From assembly GCA_041879425.1 (NCBI GenBank), contig CP090854.1:1550001-1614000 (forward strand): a stretch of 64,000 nucleotides of DNA, written 5' to 3'. The position numbers and the translations under genes are program-made. Below, piece by piece: positions 9,585 to 18,911 of this stretch (within the stretch, counting starts at the first letter, position 1; the number at the start of each line of letters is the position of its first letter). The DNA is from Vibrio pomeroyi (GTDB taxonomy: Bacteria > Pseudomonadota > Gammaproteobacteria > Enterobacterales > Vibrionaceae). The notes beneath the pieces were generated by a model. The model saw nothing but the letters and a program-made list of their open reading frames with translations. It had not been told where the DNA came from and ran no database searches.

Positions 9585-9744
9585 GTGTGACTACTTTAAG
9601 GTTCTCTATAAATGGGCTTTCTATGGATGGTATCCATGCTGCGCTCTTGCAACTTGAGCATTGTATCGCTTCTCGATGCTTTTCTTTAGCGGTTTTGACC
9701 CTCTTTTGTAAATCGATGATACTTATCGGGTCCATTCTAACCAT
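9577..9744 (-). CDS. Small ORF overlapping the YcxB-like gene
   Basis: 55 aa from ATG 9744 (a second in-frame ATG lies at 9735). The sequence begins MVRMDPISIIDLQKRVK, has a Cys pair (QCSSCK) and ends in VVTHV. Its last codons CAT-GTC-TAA contain the ATG of the next gene, an arrangement seen in coupled operon genes. The composition is protein-like and free of low complexity, but there is no convincing ribosome site and I know no family. Confidence 0.45.
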   Translation of the reverse strand: MVRMDPISIIDLQKRVKTAKEKHREAIQCSSCKSAAWIPSIESPFIENLKVVTHV

Positions 9745-10052
9745 CGTCACATGGCTATCTTAGGGGGCATCTCTAAGATCAACTAAAAAATTGGTGATGG
9801 AACGGATAGACCGGTGGCGTCGCTTTGTTGTTTGGGCCATTGCCCTTTTTGGATAAAAATTCGATCTTATGTTGGTGATTGATGGGCCTAAAGTGGGTAG
9901 CGTTGCTTTACCACTACTGTTGAAGATGCTGGCGTAGTCAAGCTCTAAGAGAATAAAAATACAAAGCTTATTAAGTTCATCACCGTTCACTCTGAGAGGT
10001 CATGCCCGAAGCGAGACATCGGGCATGACCTTGTTCTATTTCAGTCAAGGGG
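9745..10052. other. Intergenic DNA with a long hairpin
   Basis: About 310 bp without a convincing gene. A 76-codon reverse frame (9760-9990) lacks a ribosome site and family features. A 13-bp perfect hairpin (9997-10009 with 10019-10031) follows the anchor-domain gene that ends at 10053. It is T-rich after the stem only on the forward strand, so as a terminator for the reverse-strand gene it is weak. Confidence 0.5.
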
Positions 10053-12047
10053 TCAGTATTCGATGAATAATGACACCTGCTTAACGTTAATGAAATAACT
10101 TCTTTCATAAGGAGCTGAGGTAAGAGCTATATCTAGTTTGTTCAGCCCAGATACTCTCTTCTCATTTAACGCTTCTAATAGTTTAGAGTTGGTAAACTTA
10201 AGCGTTTGACCTGTTTCTACGTTGTTGAATGTATTTAGCGGATTGCTCCACGCAGGGCACACAGCAAAAGATTGACAGAATGTATCGTAATCCAATGTAC
10301 TCGGAGACCACGCTTTATCAACTACATATACTCCCACATTGTTGAATGGGAATTGAAGAGTTGAATCTCCGAAATCAACAATAAGCGTTGCCTGTTTAAT
10401 TTTCCCTCGAACCTCGCTTAAGTCAAAACTCGCTAGTGTTTCGTAGTCGTATGGGATTGAAGCCCCCGCCCTTAAGTAACCGCCGACACGATATTGCGTG
10501 ACTTGTGTTGCCGGGGTTGCTTGCCAGTTTTCTCTTTCTAACCCGAATAGGTTAGAGGGGAGGGTCATGTTGACTGGCGGACTGAAATCAGAGGCTTGGT
10601 ATGGTGGAGTTTGACCGAGGACTCCTTGTCGATAGGAGTCAGCGCCACTATAGATTAGCAGTGCGTTCAGCTCATAAGGACCATCGGCTTGCTTAAACGT
10701 GTCACTAGGAACGGTAAATTTGATAGTGTTTTCGCCAGCCTCAAGCGGCTCTTGGAAACTCACTAGCTCTAAATACTCTCCGGCTTCACCCACGATATTT
10801 ACCGAACCTGTGTAAGTTCCACTGCGCGTAACATAGACAGGAAACTCAAAATTCAGCGAATCAATGTAGGTTCCATCTTGCGACATAGTCGGTGTGGTGA
10901 CTAAATCCCCCGTGACTTCAATCGGTTCGCGGCAACGCTCAAAAGATGCTAAATCAATCAATTCTTCAAACTGAATTCGAGGGGCTGAAATTCGTATGTC
11001 ATCTTGAGTGATTGCGTAGATGATCGTCGGATTGGAGATCAAAGTAGACGTTGAATCAAACGCGCCAAAAATATCTTCAGTTGAGTACTGTAGAGTGACG
11101 ATTTGCTTGGCAGGTTTTAGTTGCAGACGTTTGCTTGTGTTCAGCTCGTCAATTCCATCGGTGAGGTAACCATGAATGGCAAAGTCACCCGCGGATTTAA
11201 CATCAAGTTCCAAGCGCTGCTCTAAGGCAATAACACAGCCTTCAGAGGAAAACAGTGGAGCGAGTGAGTGGCTGGCAAATTCAATGTCAGCGGGTAGTAC
11301 GTGGATTTTTTTACTTGTCTGGCGATTGATAGTTGTTCCATATTCTTTAAAAGACGTTGTGCCTTCAATTAGGTACTCGCCTTCAGTGGGTGGAACAAAA
11401 ATATTGCTATAGACACCATCTTCAGCAACAGCATCGAAATTGACACCTTCGTCTTTAAGCTTTAGGCGTGTTTGTACTCCAGTTTCATCAGTGATCACTG
11501 CGTTGGTTTGGGCTCCTGTAATCGGTAACCCTTTGTTTGTCAGTAATGCAGAAACAGGAACTGGTTCACCGACCACAAATTGGTTAGCGGCTATCGCCAT
11601 GCCAAACGCAATAGGGGACTGGATCGCAACCTGAGCAATGATTACGGTGTTGTAACTTGGGTTTGGAAAATCAATGACGATCTTCCATTCGCCAGATTCA
11701 GGGTTAGTGATTTCAGGTAAAAATACATAGCTTCCCGGTAGCGGCGGACTTTGTGTGTCACCTGAAAGGATGTTCGCTTGCACATCATTGGATGATGTTG
11801 CGACTTGCCCGTTAGGCTTGACTAAATATACGGTTGCATCATCCAACGGCACGACGATTTCTGCTTTTAGGGCTTCCGCTTTGTCGATGGTAAATAACAT
11901 TGTGACTTCGTTATCGCTACTAGTCACTGGCTGAGATAGTGTCGTACTTGTACTCATCCCAACGGGTATTGCATTACTGGCGATAGCCGGTGTGATGAAG
12001 GTACAGAAAAGACTGAACACCATCACTAATTGCTTGATGAATTTCAT
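10053..12047 (-). CDS. Large secreted protein, probably with choice-of-anchor X and DNRLRE-like domains
   Basis: 664 aa with a Sec signal peptide (MKFIKQLVMVFSLFCTFITP, cleavage after AIAS). The middle (about 150-260) holds beta-rich segments such as GEPVPVSALLTNKG and AEDGVYSNIFVPPTEGEYL, as in choice-of-anchor X proteins. The C-terminal 150 residues (ASFDLSEVRGKIKQATLIVD ... VYVVDKAWSPSTLDYDTF) resemble a DNRLRE-type carbohydrate-binding fold. ATG 12047 is used because AAGGAG, which overlaps the stop of the lipase gene, lies 8 nt upstream. The 12-bp gap and this overlap indicate co-translation with the lipase. Domain names are from memory and not verified by search. Confidence 0.65.
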   Translation of the reverse strand: MKFIKQLVMVFSLFCTFITPAIASNAIPVGMSTSTTLSQPVTSSDNEVTMLFTIDKAEALKAEIVVPLDDATVYLVKPNGQVATSSNDVQANILSGDTQSPPLPGSYVFLPEITNPESGEWKIVIDFPNPSYNTVIIAQVAIQSPIAFGMAIAANQFVVGEPVPVSALLTNKGLPITGAQTNAVITDETGVQTRLKLKDEGVNFDAVAEDGVYSNIFVPPTEGEYLIEGTTSFKEYGTTINRQTSKKIHVLPADIEFASHSLAPLFSSEGCVIALEQRLELDVKSAGDFAIHGYLTDGIDELNTSKRLQLKPAKQIVTLQYSTEDIFGAFDSTSTLISNPTIIYAITQDDIRISAPRIQFEELIDLASFERCREPIEVTGDLVTTPTMSQDGTYIDSLNFEFPVYVTRSGTYTGSVNIVGEAGEYLELVSFQEPLEAGENTIKFTVPSDTFKQADGPYELNALLIYSGADSYRQGVLGQTPPYQASDFSPPVNMTLPSNLFGLERENWQATPATQVTQYRVGGYLRAGASIPYDYETLASFDLSEVRGKIKQATLIVDFGDSTLQFPFNNVGVYVVDKAWSPSTLDYDTFCQSFAVCPAWSNPLNTFNNVETGQTLKFTNSKLLEALNEKRVSGLNKLDIALTSAPYERSYFINVKQVSLFIEY

Positions 12048-12059
12048 TGTGGCCACTCC

Positions 12060-13577
12060 TTAGCGCATTGAAATAATTTGTTGTAGAAAACGTTCAACGT
12101 TTTGTCCCGTTTTCATTGTTGAGTGGTTAGCCAATACGTTACCCAATGCATTGGCATAACTTGGGTTAGCGCTTGCCAAGGTCACAACAACATCATTTTC
12201 TTGCGGTACTGTTTGAATGGCTTGGTAACTGACTATGGTGATTGGATGAGCTTGTGGTCCATACACGCTTTGCGTTGTGACCGACTGAGTTTGAGTATCG
12301 AGGTAGGCCGCAGAACTAAAGCTTCTTAGTGCCTGCCAAGCGGTAACGCCCGCCCAACGCGAACCCCATGGGAATAGACCAACGATGTCAGGATCTTTCT
12401 CAATAACACCGTCTTGGTTGAGATCGGCATTTGCCCCAATAGAAAATGTATTTGCAATATTGCCGCGAGTACGCATTTGGAGGGCGTTCGATGCGGTATC
12501 TGTTGTTAGATCACGGATACCAGGCATTTTAGGGCCCGCAAACGGTATATTTGGGAGCTGCATGTATTTGCCAGCGTAATTATAGGGGTCGGTACTGACG
12601 TTACTGTAGATATCGGCGTAGTGGTCCATTTTTATCACCGACAAATCTGCTGCGACGCTACCAAGGTGAGGTGTCGAGAAAGTAGAAAGGGAGGTTATCT
12701 CAAAGGAAGGGCTAAGTGCTTTGAGGTTTTGGGTATCTAGCCCGCCTTTACTGTGCGCAATGACGTGAACTTTATCGGATTTCAACTCATCGAGAAAACC
12801 CTGAATTTTGTTGTTCAAGACATTAGCGTTAGTCGCTGTGGTCCCATTTTTGTCAGCAGAGAAACGAGTATAACGAATGCCATAGTCATCAAGTGTAGAA
12901 AGCACGCCTGGAGCCGTATCATCATCCCAAGTGTCTGACTGTGCAGCAATGCCATGGGCAAGAACTACAGGAATGGCAACATCAAACTCGATTGAGACCC
13001 AATCGACAGACATACACCAGTTGTCTCCCGTATTGCCAGTATCAATATCGACGCGAATCTCATTGTTTTGGCCGAACTTGATATCACTGATATCGACTTG
13101 AAGGTTAGTATCCGTCCAACGGTTATCAGCGCCTTGCAGCGTACCTAAAGATTTTCCGTTAAAAGATACGACATCTATTTCTGGAGCAATATTACTGACG
13201 TTGGCATTGGAGTCTATGTCGAAGACCGGCATGCTGATCCTTGCGTTAGAACCGATAACGCCTTTTTGCTGCATATCGCCCAGTTTACTTGGGGCTATTC
13301 TCCCGTCACTTTGTAAAACGTTGGGGCTGACGACCATAGGAACAGGTAAAGAGATAAGTAGAGGTCCGCCAGAAGCATAGGTACAACCGGTATCCAGACC
13401 AGGACCAGAATTGACAACATAAACGCCGAGTTCTTCTTGCGGTGGGGCTATCCCAGAGCTTTGTGAACGCATCGAAAAATTACGCAATTCGTGTGAATCA
13501 GGTATATCTTCGGCACTCGCGAAACTCGGAGAAAGTAACAAAACACTGAGCGTGGCGCTCGGAATGTATAGTTTCAT
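12060..13577 (-). CDS. Secreted lipase/esterase (alpha/beta hydrolase)
   Basis: 505 aa with a signal peptide (MKLYIPSATLSVLLLSPSFA, cut after SA). Residues 40-200 form a beta-rich N-terminal domain. An alpha/beta hydrolase follows, with the oxyanion segment VLAHGIAAQSDTWDDD and the nucleophile elbow AHSKGG (GxSxG variant AHSKG). A possible Ca-binding or acidic segment DLNQDGVIEKDPD and a candidate catalytic His in NHSTMK appear later. This fits secreted triacylglycerol lipases or PGAP1-like esterases. It is first in a two-gene unit with the large secreted protein. The 490-bp upstream region should contain its promoter. Confidence 0.75.
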   Translation of the reverse strand: MKLYIPSATLSVLLLSPSFASAEDIPDSHELRNFSMRSQSSGIAPPQEELGVYVVNSGPGLDTGCTYASGGPLLISLPVPMVVSPNVLQSDGRIAPSKLGDMQQKGVIGSNARISMPVFDIDSNANVSNIAPEIDVVSFNGKSLGTLQGADNRWTDTNLQVDISDIKFGQNNEIRVDIDTGNTGDNWCMSVDWVSIEFDVAIPVVLAHGIAAQSDTWDDDTAPGVLSTLDDYGIRYTRFSADKNGTTATNANVLNNKIQGFLDELKSDKVHVIAHSKGGLDTQNLKALSPSFEITSLSTFSTPHLGSVAADLSVIKMDHYADIYSNVSTDPYNYAGKYMQLPNIPFAGPKMPGIRDLTTDTASNALQMRTRGNIANTFSIGANADLNQDGVIEKDPDIVGLFPWGSRWAGVTAWQALRSFSSAAYLDTQTQSVTTQSVYGPQAHPITIVSYQAIQTVPQENDVVVTLASANPSYANALGNVLANHSTMKTGQNVERFLQQIISMR

Positions 13578-14066
13578 TTGTTTACCTTTGAGTATGGGTT
13601 ATCCAAGAATTTGGGTGAAGAAAACTTTATTTGCAGAAGTAAGGTAGAGGTTTGAATTGTTATGTGAAACTTGCTGTATTTAATTTCGGCTGGTTATTCA
13701 ATTGATAAAACCGCTGCTCTATTTTTTTGCAAAATAGGAAGAGCACGATCGCAGTTTCTGGATTGCGGGAAGCTGTGCCCATATTTTTAAAAGGTGGGGA
13801 TAGTTTTTTGGGATTGTTAGAATAATCTCAGTTAGTTTATGGAAACGTAGCTAAGAATAGGAAAGTCACAGTGTGATGTGGCTTCGTTACAGATTATCAC
13901 TTCGTATGGTGTTCTGAATTGTTGATGACTAACCTAACGGACTGTCTAAAGTTAGGTTAGTAGAAATTATGTAGTTGTTAATTCAGGTTGAGAGATAAGG
14001 ACTAGTGTCCATTAGCATAAATAGCAAAGGTTGTAACAAACTGAGGTTTGTTATTATATCGTACGA
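13578..14066. other. Gene-free interval with an inverted repeat
   Basis: About 490 bp between the lipase promoter and the end of the NicO gene, AT-rich, with no ORF of note. It contains a perfect 11-bp inverted repeat, ACTAACCTAAC (13928-13938) and GTTAGGTTAGT (13951-13961), with a 12-nt loop, and a shorter hairpin CTATTTT/AAAATAG near 13715-13735. Neither is followed by a U-tract on the reverse strand, so their roles are unclear. Confidence 0.5.
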
Positions 14067-15164
14067 TTACACAGTAAACACTGGCGACATACCGCGGTCT
14101 TGTCCACTCATTAACAACAAGCCAATTAAGACAAGTAAAACACCACCAAGTAGCTGTAAATAATGACCTGCGGCTTTTAGTGACGCACTGTTATTCTTGT
14201 TACCTGCTGCCAAATAGCGTTTTACCAAGTTCTTGCCTGTTAGTGTCATTATTGCAATCGTCGAGGTCGTGAACGCGGTACCTACTGCCATGGCGAAGGC
14301 ACTCAACACGCCCATCCAATATAGGCCGACCATATTCGCGAAAAGCAGAACCATAATGGCACCTGTACATGGCCTTACTCCAATAGTAACGATGATTCCG
14401 GCGTACTCACGGAGCGTTGAAGCTTGGTTTATTGCGTCTGCATCGGCAACATGCTGGTGGCCGCATCCACAGTCGGCATGAGAATGATCTGCGTGAGAGT
14501 GTTCTGTAGGTTGCAATGCGTTAGATGGGTTCAACATCATTGAACCAGCAGATACTGATGAGCGAAGCGCCAATGGAGATTGGACTGAAACGGGCGAAGA
14601 CGTATCAGCCGCTAATGTGGTGATGGCTTTCACTTTCAACTTTGGTTTACGCATTGTGGTGTAGATGTTTTTCAGAGCTTTCCAACAGATCAAAGCACCC
14701 ACTACCGCGACTAACGCAAAGCTCAACGAGACAAACATATTAGCCTTGTCATTCACCACTCGCATTGACGCGCTAAAGCCCCATAGCAATACACTCACCA
14801 GTAAGATAGCCACCAGCGCTTGTAAAAACGCAGAGACAACCGTGAGCACGAGACTTGCTTTCGCCTTAGTAGGGTGGGTTGCTAAGTAAGTGGACACGAT
14901 AACCTTACCGTGGCCTGGGCCTAAAGAGTGAAGCATGCCGTAGACGAAGCTGAATCCGATGAGGTAGCTGCCTGCGCCCCAAGGGTTAGACTTGGCTTCA
15001 TAGAGTAGGTCTGCAAGTTCAGAGTTAACTTCTCTTTGCCATTGGATACTAGAGATAACCAATGAGGGCCACATAGACCACAATTGGTATGCGCCGACAG
15101 CAACCAGCAATAAAGCGCCAATACCAATGAGGTAATAATTTGTTTTGATTTGATTTTTCTGCAT
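14067..15164 (-). CDS. NicO-family metal transporter (nickel/cobalt/zinc type)
   Basis: 365 aa integral membrane protein. It has the NicO signatures HSLGPGHGK near the first large helix pair and GVRPCTGA after the loop. A His-rich cytoplasmic or periplasmic loop, EHSHADHSHADCGCGHQH, sits between helices. About six membrane segments are visible. It follows the DUF1007 gene by 94 bp, a pairing common in gamma-proteobacteria. The Zur-type box upstream of the pair suggests zinc rather than nickel or cobalt as the physiological metal; this is inference. Confidence 0.8.
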   Translation of the reverse strand: MQKNQIKTNYYLIGIGALLLVAVGAYQLWSMWPSLVISSIQWQREVNSELADLLYEAKSNPWGAGSYLIGFSFVYGMLHSLGPGHGKVIVSTYLATHPTKAKASLVLTVVSAFLQALVAILLVSVLLWGFSASMRVVNDKANMFVSLSFALVAVVGALICWKALKNIYTTMRKPKLKVKAITTLAADTSSPVSVQSPLALRSSVSAGSMMLNPSNALQPTEHSHADHSHADCGCGHQHVADADAINQASTLREYAGIIVTIGVRPCTGAIMVLLFANMVGLYWMGVLSAFAMAVGTAFTTSTIAIMTLTGKNLVKRYLAAGNKNNSASLKAAGHYLQLLGGVLLVLIGLLLMSGQDRGMSPVFTV

Positions 15165-15258
15165 TTAACAAGAACCTGTATCAGAGACCTTTCTCATTGA
15201 GTGAGAGGCTTAATGAGTTTGAGTTAAGACGTTTTATGACCGAAACGACTCATTATGA

Positions 15259-15981
15259 TTAAGAAGCTGGAACCGCAGCACAGTGAAGCTCAACCGATTG
15301 AGTAAACAGTTGACCTAACGTGTTGTCTGGATCGGCGTCGGCAGGTAAAGACATCGCATAGCTCATTTGTTCAGGTGTCGGGTTCGGTTCAATGATCTCC
15401 AACTGACATTGTCTTGCGAGTGAAGACGATAAAGTCACATCGTTATTTGAGAGCCACGACATATCGACGAAGTAACTCGGATCAAAAATCAGCACACGAA
15501 GCGAGTCTCGGGTTACGTGTTTTGGTTTTGAAAGTGGTAGGTCAAAAGTGAGCACCATCTTGGCTTTGTCACGCTCAAACTTGGCATGTTTAGCCACTTG
15601 ATATTTGATTGGCTCTTCACCGTCATAGAAGTAGGTGAAGTAGTGCTCATACATCATATTTTCGATGACAGATGCTGCGAGGTTTTTGTATGTCTCGACC
15701 TCTTTCTCTGGCGAGACATCTTCCCCGTCTAACATGTACATAGATGTCATTGCGTCGAAAGACCATTCCATTGAAAGGCCAGTGATCATGCCGTTTTCGC
15801 CTTCTATGTGGGTTTTCATTTCAATCCAAGAATGCGGGTGAGCAGATAGGCTCGGCGCAAAAGAGAATAATGCCAACCAAAGAGGCAAGCGCTTAATAGA
15901 ACGTAAGCCCGCTGAAAAACGGCTTACATAGCGCGAAGATAGGTGATTGAATACGTTGGTTAGAATAAATAGCTGTTTCAT
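15259..15981 (-). CDS. DUF1007 family periplasmic protein
   Basis: 240 aa with a long signal region (hydrophobic core LPLWLALFSFAPSLSA). The mature protein begins with HPHSW, the hallmark of DUF1007 and potentially metal-binding. The rest is a beta-rich domain (FDLPLSKPKHV, LIFDPSYFVDMSW). No good ribosome site is seen before ATG 15981, and no better in-frame start exists, so the start is uncertain. First gene of a Zur-box-preceded unit with the NicO transporter. It probably delivers or buffers the metal in the periplasm. Confidence 0.8.
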   Translation of the reverse strand: MKQLFILTNVFNHLSSRYVSRFSAGLRSIKRLPLWLALFSFAPSLSAHPHSWIEMKTHIEGENGMITGLSMEWSFDAMTSMYMLDGEDVSPEKEVETYKNLAASVIENMMYEHYFTYFYDGEEPIKYQVAKHAKFERDKAKMVLTFDLPLSKPKHVTRDSLRVLIFDPSYFVDMSWLSNNDVTLSSSLARQCQLEIIEPNPTPEQMSYAMSLPADADPDNTLGQLFTQSVELHCAAVPAS

Positions 15982-16006
15982 GAGACATAATAGTTAATCG
16001 ATGTGA

Positions 16007-16021
16007 TGTTATACCATAACA
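16007..16021 (-). promoter_or_regulatory. Zur-type box upstream of DUF1007-NicO
   Basis: TGTTAT-ACC-ATAACA is a perfect 6-3-6 dyad and matches the gamma-proteobacterial Zur consensus TGTTATA-N-TATAACA in both half-sites. It lies 26-40 bp upstream of the DUF1007 start. The same pattern occurs at three other loci in the window, including upstream of zur itself. Confidence 0.7.
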
Positions 16022-16115
16022 ATTGATAGTGCTATTCACATCAAATTTGTGTCATGTTTTAGGCTATGTTCTTTGAAAAAGTGTTTAAATTGTCAGTTAT
16101 CGAACTTATAAAAAC

Positions 16116-16133
16116 GCCCCGCAAGTGCGAGGC
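16116..16133 (-). terminator. Intrinsic terminator of the HbpS-like gene
   Basis: On the reverse strand GCCTCGC-ACTT-GCGGGGC is followed by GTTTTTAT. It lies 29 bp beyond the stop at 16162. Confidence 0.75.
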
Positions 16134-16161
16134 ATTTCACATTGGGCAAGGGATTCACATT

Positions 16162-16659
16162 CTAAAAGAACTTCTTGATTGCTTTTTCAGCACATGCGAC
16201 ATCTAAGTGACCACCTGGTGCGCCGCCCACACCAATCGCACCAATCATCGCATTGTTCAATTGAACAGGAACGCCACCCGCTAGGAACAACAGGTTGTCG
16301 TCCATATTCTGCAAAGGTTGCATGATCGGCTTATCGGCGATGAGCTTCATCAAGTTACCTGAAGGCTGCTTCATGCTTGCCACTGTGAACGCTTTTTTGC
16401 GTGAGCTATCAAGTGTATGGATGCCAGCACCATCAGAACGCAGCTGAGCAATCACGTTACCCGACAAATCAACAACAGTCGCAGAAACCTTGTAGCCATC
16501 AGCTTTACATTGATTGACTGCTTCATGGGCAAGTTTGAATGCGGCTTCTGATGAGACTTGAGTGAAAGAGACTGTTTGCGTTTCTGCTGCCATTACATTG
16601 TGAGAAAGGTTAAGGAAACCAAGGGTTGCTGCTAGTACTGTTAGTTTTGTCGTTTTCAT
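16162..16659 (-). CDS. Secreted HbpS/GlcG-family protein
   Basis: 165 aa. A signal peptide (MKTTKLTVLAATLGFLNLSH, cleaved after VMA) precedes a single GlcG/HbpS domain. Typical blocks are VVDLSGNVIAQLRSDGAG, SRKKAFTVASMK, LLFLAGGVPV and IGAIGVGGAPGGHLDVACAE. HbpS proteins bind heme or related small molecules and can act as accessory sensors of two-component systems. It is divergent from a response regulator/kinase pair at 16838-18899, so it may be a sensor partner or target of that system. GGAG precedes the start. Confidence 0.8.
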   Translation of the reverse strand: MKTTKLTVLAATLGFLNLSHNVMAAETQTVSFTQVSSEAAFKLAHEAVNQCKADGYKVSATVVDLSGNVIAQLRSDGAGIHTLDSSRKKAFTVASMKQPSGNLMKLIADKPIMQPLQNMDDNLLFLAGGVPVQLNNAMIGAIGVGGAPGGHLDVACAEKAIKKFF

Positions 16660-16837
16660 GTTTACTCCGTTAAAGCATCTGTTTTGAAAGGGTGTTTTTA
16701 TTCAACAGGTTCATACTAACGAACACAGGATTACGAGGAGCTTTCTCGAACATTACAAAGTTGCAATGTTGGTTATATTCGAGAAAGGATATTGATAGAG
16801 TGTGTTTAGACCACGGCTAACAGATAAACGGACGTTA

Positions 16838-17512
16838 ATGAAAATACTATTGATTGAGGATGACATTCATATCGCAAAATTTTTGGTGAACGGTTTTCAG
16901 CAAGAAGGGATAACGGTGACCCACTCAGCGGATGGTGTTGATGGATTACACGAGGCCGTAACTGGAGAATGCGACGTGATCATTCTCGATATCATGTTAC
17001 CGAAGAAAGATGGATTTGAAGTGCTTGCCGAGCTGCGAGGGCAGGGCTACGCGACGCCCGTCATCATATTAAGTGCCAAGCACTCGGTGGAAGAGCGTGT
17101 GCAAGGGCTGCAGTCCGGGGTTGATGATTATTTGGTGAAGCCTTTTGCATTTCCTGAGTTACTCGCTCGTTGCCAAACCTTGGTGCGTCGAGGTAAGCAG
17201 CCGACATCTCAACCATTAGAACTGCATTATGGTCCCCTAAGTCTAGACCTTCTAAAGCACACGCTACAAAGAGATCAACAAACGATCACCATCAATCAAC
17301 GTGAGTTTATGTTGATGAAGCTACTGCTGGAAAACCCAGAGTCAGTGATGTCGAAAACGGCGATTCTTGAGCATGTTTGGGGACATCAGTTTGATCCGCA
17401 AACCAACGTGGTGGATGTGCTCGTGTGCCGACTTCGCAGCAAAGTCGATAAAGGTTTTTCTAAGCCACTGATTCACACACTTCGAGGTGTTGGTTATGTC
17501 CTCAAGTCGTAA
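16838..17512 (+). CDS. OmpR-family response regulator
   Basis: 224 aa from ATG 16838; the first plausible upstream codon (GTG 16802) would add an unusual tail. The receiver domain has IEDD acidic residues near the start, phospho-acceptor Asp51 (IILDIMLPKKDG), switch Ser (IILSAKH) and the conserved Lys in VKPF. The C-terminal winged helix (about 125-224) has HVWGHQFDPQTNVVDVLVCRLR. It overlaps the kinase gene by 17 nt, so the two are co-translated. It resembles QseB/PmrA-like regulators; the signal is unknown. Confidence 0.9.
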   Translation: MKILLIEDDIHIAKFLVNGFQQEGITVTHSADGVDGLHEAVTGECDVIILDIMLPKKDGFEVLAELRGQGYATPVIILSAKHSVEERVQGLQSGVDDYLVKPFAFPELLARCQTLVRRGKQPTSQPLELHYGPLSLDLLKHTLQRDQQTITINQREFMLMKLLLENPESVMSKTAILEHVWGHQFDPQTNVVDVLVCRLRSKVDKGFSKPLIHTLRGVGYVLKS

Positions 17513-18899
17513 TATTGAACAGGCGCTAGCCAAAACGCAGAGACATTTGTTGGTTCGTTTTATGTCGACTTTGCTGTTCTGCTTACTGCTGGTGGAGTTG
17601 ATTGTCGGGGCTATCTTCTTTTTCGATCTCTATCAAACCGAGAAGAAGATCCTTACGTCGATGTCTACTGAGTATCAACGTATTCTGACTTATGATTCGA
17701 GCGAACGTTTGATCCATGTGTTGGAAGCCAACCCTCATCGTTTACTTGAAAACAACATTGCCGCTTATAAGGTTGAGAAGGGCGTTTCATCTGAGGGAAC
17801 ATTCATTGCGGGAACTCAACACCTATCAGCAACAGAGCCTTTTTCCAGCTATCAAATTGATGATAACCGTTCGTGGCTAGAGAGCTTCATCTTAAGTCCT
17901 TATATGTCGTTATCTATTGAAGGAGAGCAGTTTGATTTCTGGCTCGTTTTGGATAACCGATCGAGGGACTATATTGCTTACAATCAATGGCTAATGACTT
18001 TGTATGCCTTGCTTGCACTTGTGGCGGTTACTGCGGTGTTTACTCGTAAAATCATTCACAGTGCGATGTCGCCACTGATTACTTTTGGCGATCTTCTCGA
18101 TAAGTTGAAAAAAGGGCAGTTAGAACTTCCCAGCACTAGCACTCAAAAAGAAACCGAATCTGAAGCGCAGCAAGGTCTTAACGTCATCAGTTCCAGTGTT
18201 CACACGGCGGTTGCGAAATTGCAACATGTGACGATAACCTTGAATACGACCGTCGATGCGATTGCTCATGATATTCGAACCCCTTTATCTCGTATTACTT
18301 TGGCGTCTCAAACCGCATTGCTGAACAACGCCGATGAGCAAGCGATGAAAGATGCATTGGCAGACTGTTCTGAACACGCAATGCAGGCAAGTAATATGCT
18401 AACCGCTTTGATGAAGCTGAACGATGAACTGACTGGCAAGCGAATACGCCAGAAAGTATCGACTCAGTTATCAGATGTAATTGGTAATGTGGTGAGCTGG
18501 TATGAAGATGTGGCAGAGGATAAACAAATCGAGCTGGTGTTTGAAGGTGAGCGTGACCTTATTGTTCAGTCCGATCCCGATAAATTGACTCAGGTTTTGG
18601 TTAATCTTGTTGATAACGCGATTAAGTACACAGAGCCCGAAGGAAAAGTGACGGTCAAAGTTGAGCAAACTACAGAGGGCAAGGTCGCGATAAGCGTTCA
18701 AGATACTGGTGTTGGCATAGAGCCAAAATATCAGGATCTGATTTTTGAGCGGCTTTACCGAGTCGACAGCAGCCGAAGTAACGTTGAGGGATATGGTCTT
18801 GGGTTATCTTTGGCGCTTGCTATGGTCGACAATCTTGAAGGCAATTTGAACGTGACATCTGAGCTAGGTGTGGGGAGCACCTTCACGCTTACGCTTTGA
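17496..18899 (+). CDS. Sensor histidine kinase
   Basis: 467 aa. Membrane helix at about 22-45, a periplasmic domain of about 120 residues, a second helix near 165-185, and a HAMP-like linker. The dimerisation domain has the H-box DAIAHDIRTPLSRI, followed by the N-box LVNLVDNAIKYT and G-boxes DTGVGIEPKY and GYGLGLSLA. It is therefore a complete orthodox kinase. The ATG at 17496 lies inside the end of the response-regulator gene; a three-residue longer reading has no ribosome site. The divergent HbpS-like gene is the best clue to its signal. Confidence 0.9.
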   Translation: MSSSRNIEQALAKTQRHLLVRFMSTLLFCLLLVELIVGAIFFFDLYQTEKKILTSMSTEYQRILTYDSSERLIHVLEANPHRLLENNIAAYKVEKGVSSEGTFIAGTQHLSATEPFSSYQIDDNRSWLESFILSPYMSLSIEGEQFDFWLVLDNRSRDYIAYNQWLMTLYALLALVAVTAVFTRKIIHSAMSPLITFGDLLDKLKKGQLELPSTSTQKETESEAQQGLNVISSSVHTAVAKLQHVTITLNTTVDAIAHDIRTPLSRITLASQTALLNNADEQAMKDALADCSEHAMQASNMLTALMKLNDELTGKRIRQKVSTQLSDVIGNVVSWYEDVAEDKQIELVFEGERDLIVQSDPDKLTQVLVNLVDNAIKYTEPEGKVTVKVEQTTEGKVAISVQDTGVGIEPKYQDLIFERLYRVDSSRSNVEGYGLGLSLALAMVDNLEGNLNVTSELGVGSTFTLTL

Positions 18900-18911
18900 T
18901 AAGCGGGATTG

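Noticed and set aside
9760..9990. 76-codon reverse ORF
   Set aside because: No ribosome site, no family features; kept only as intergenic DNA.
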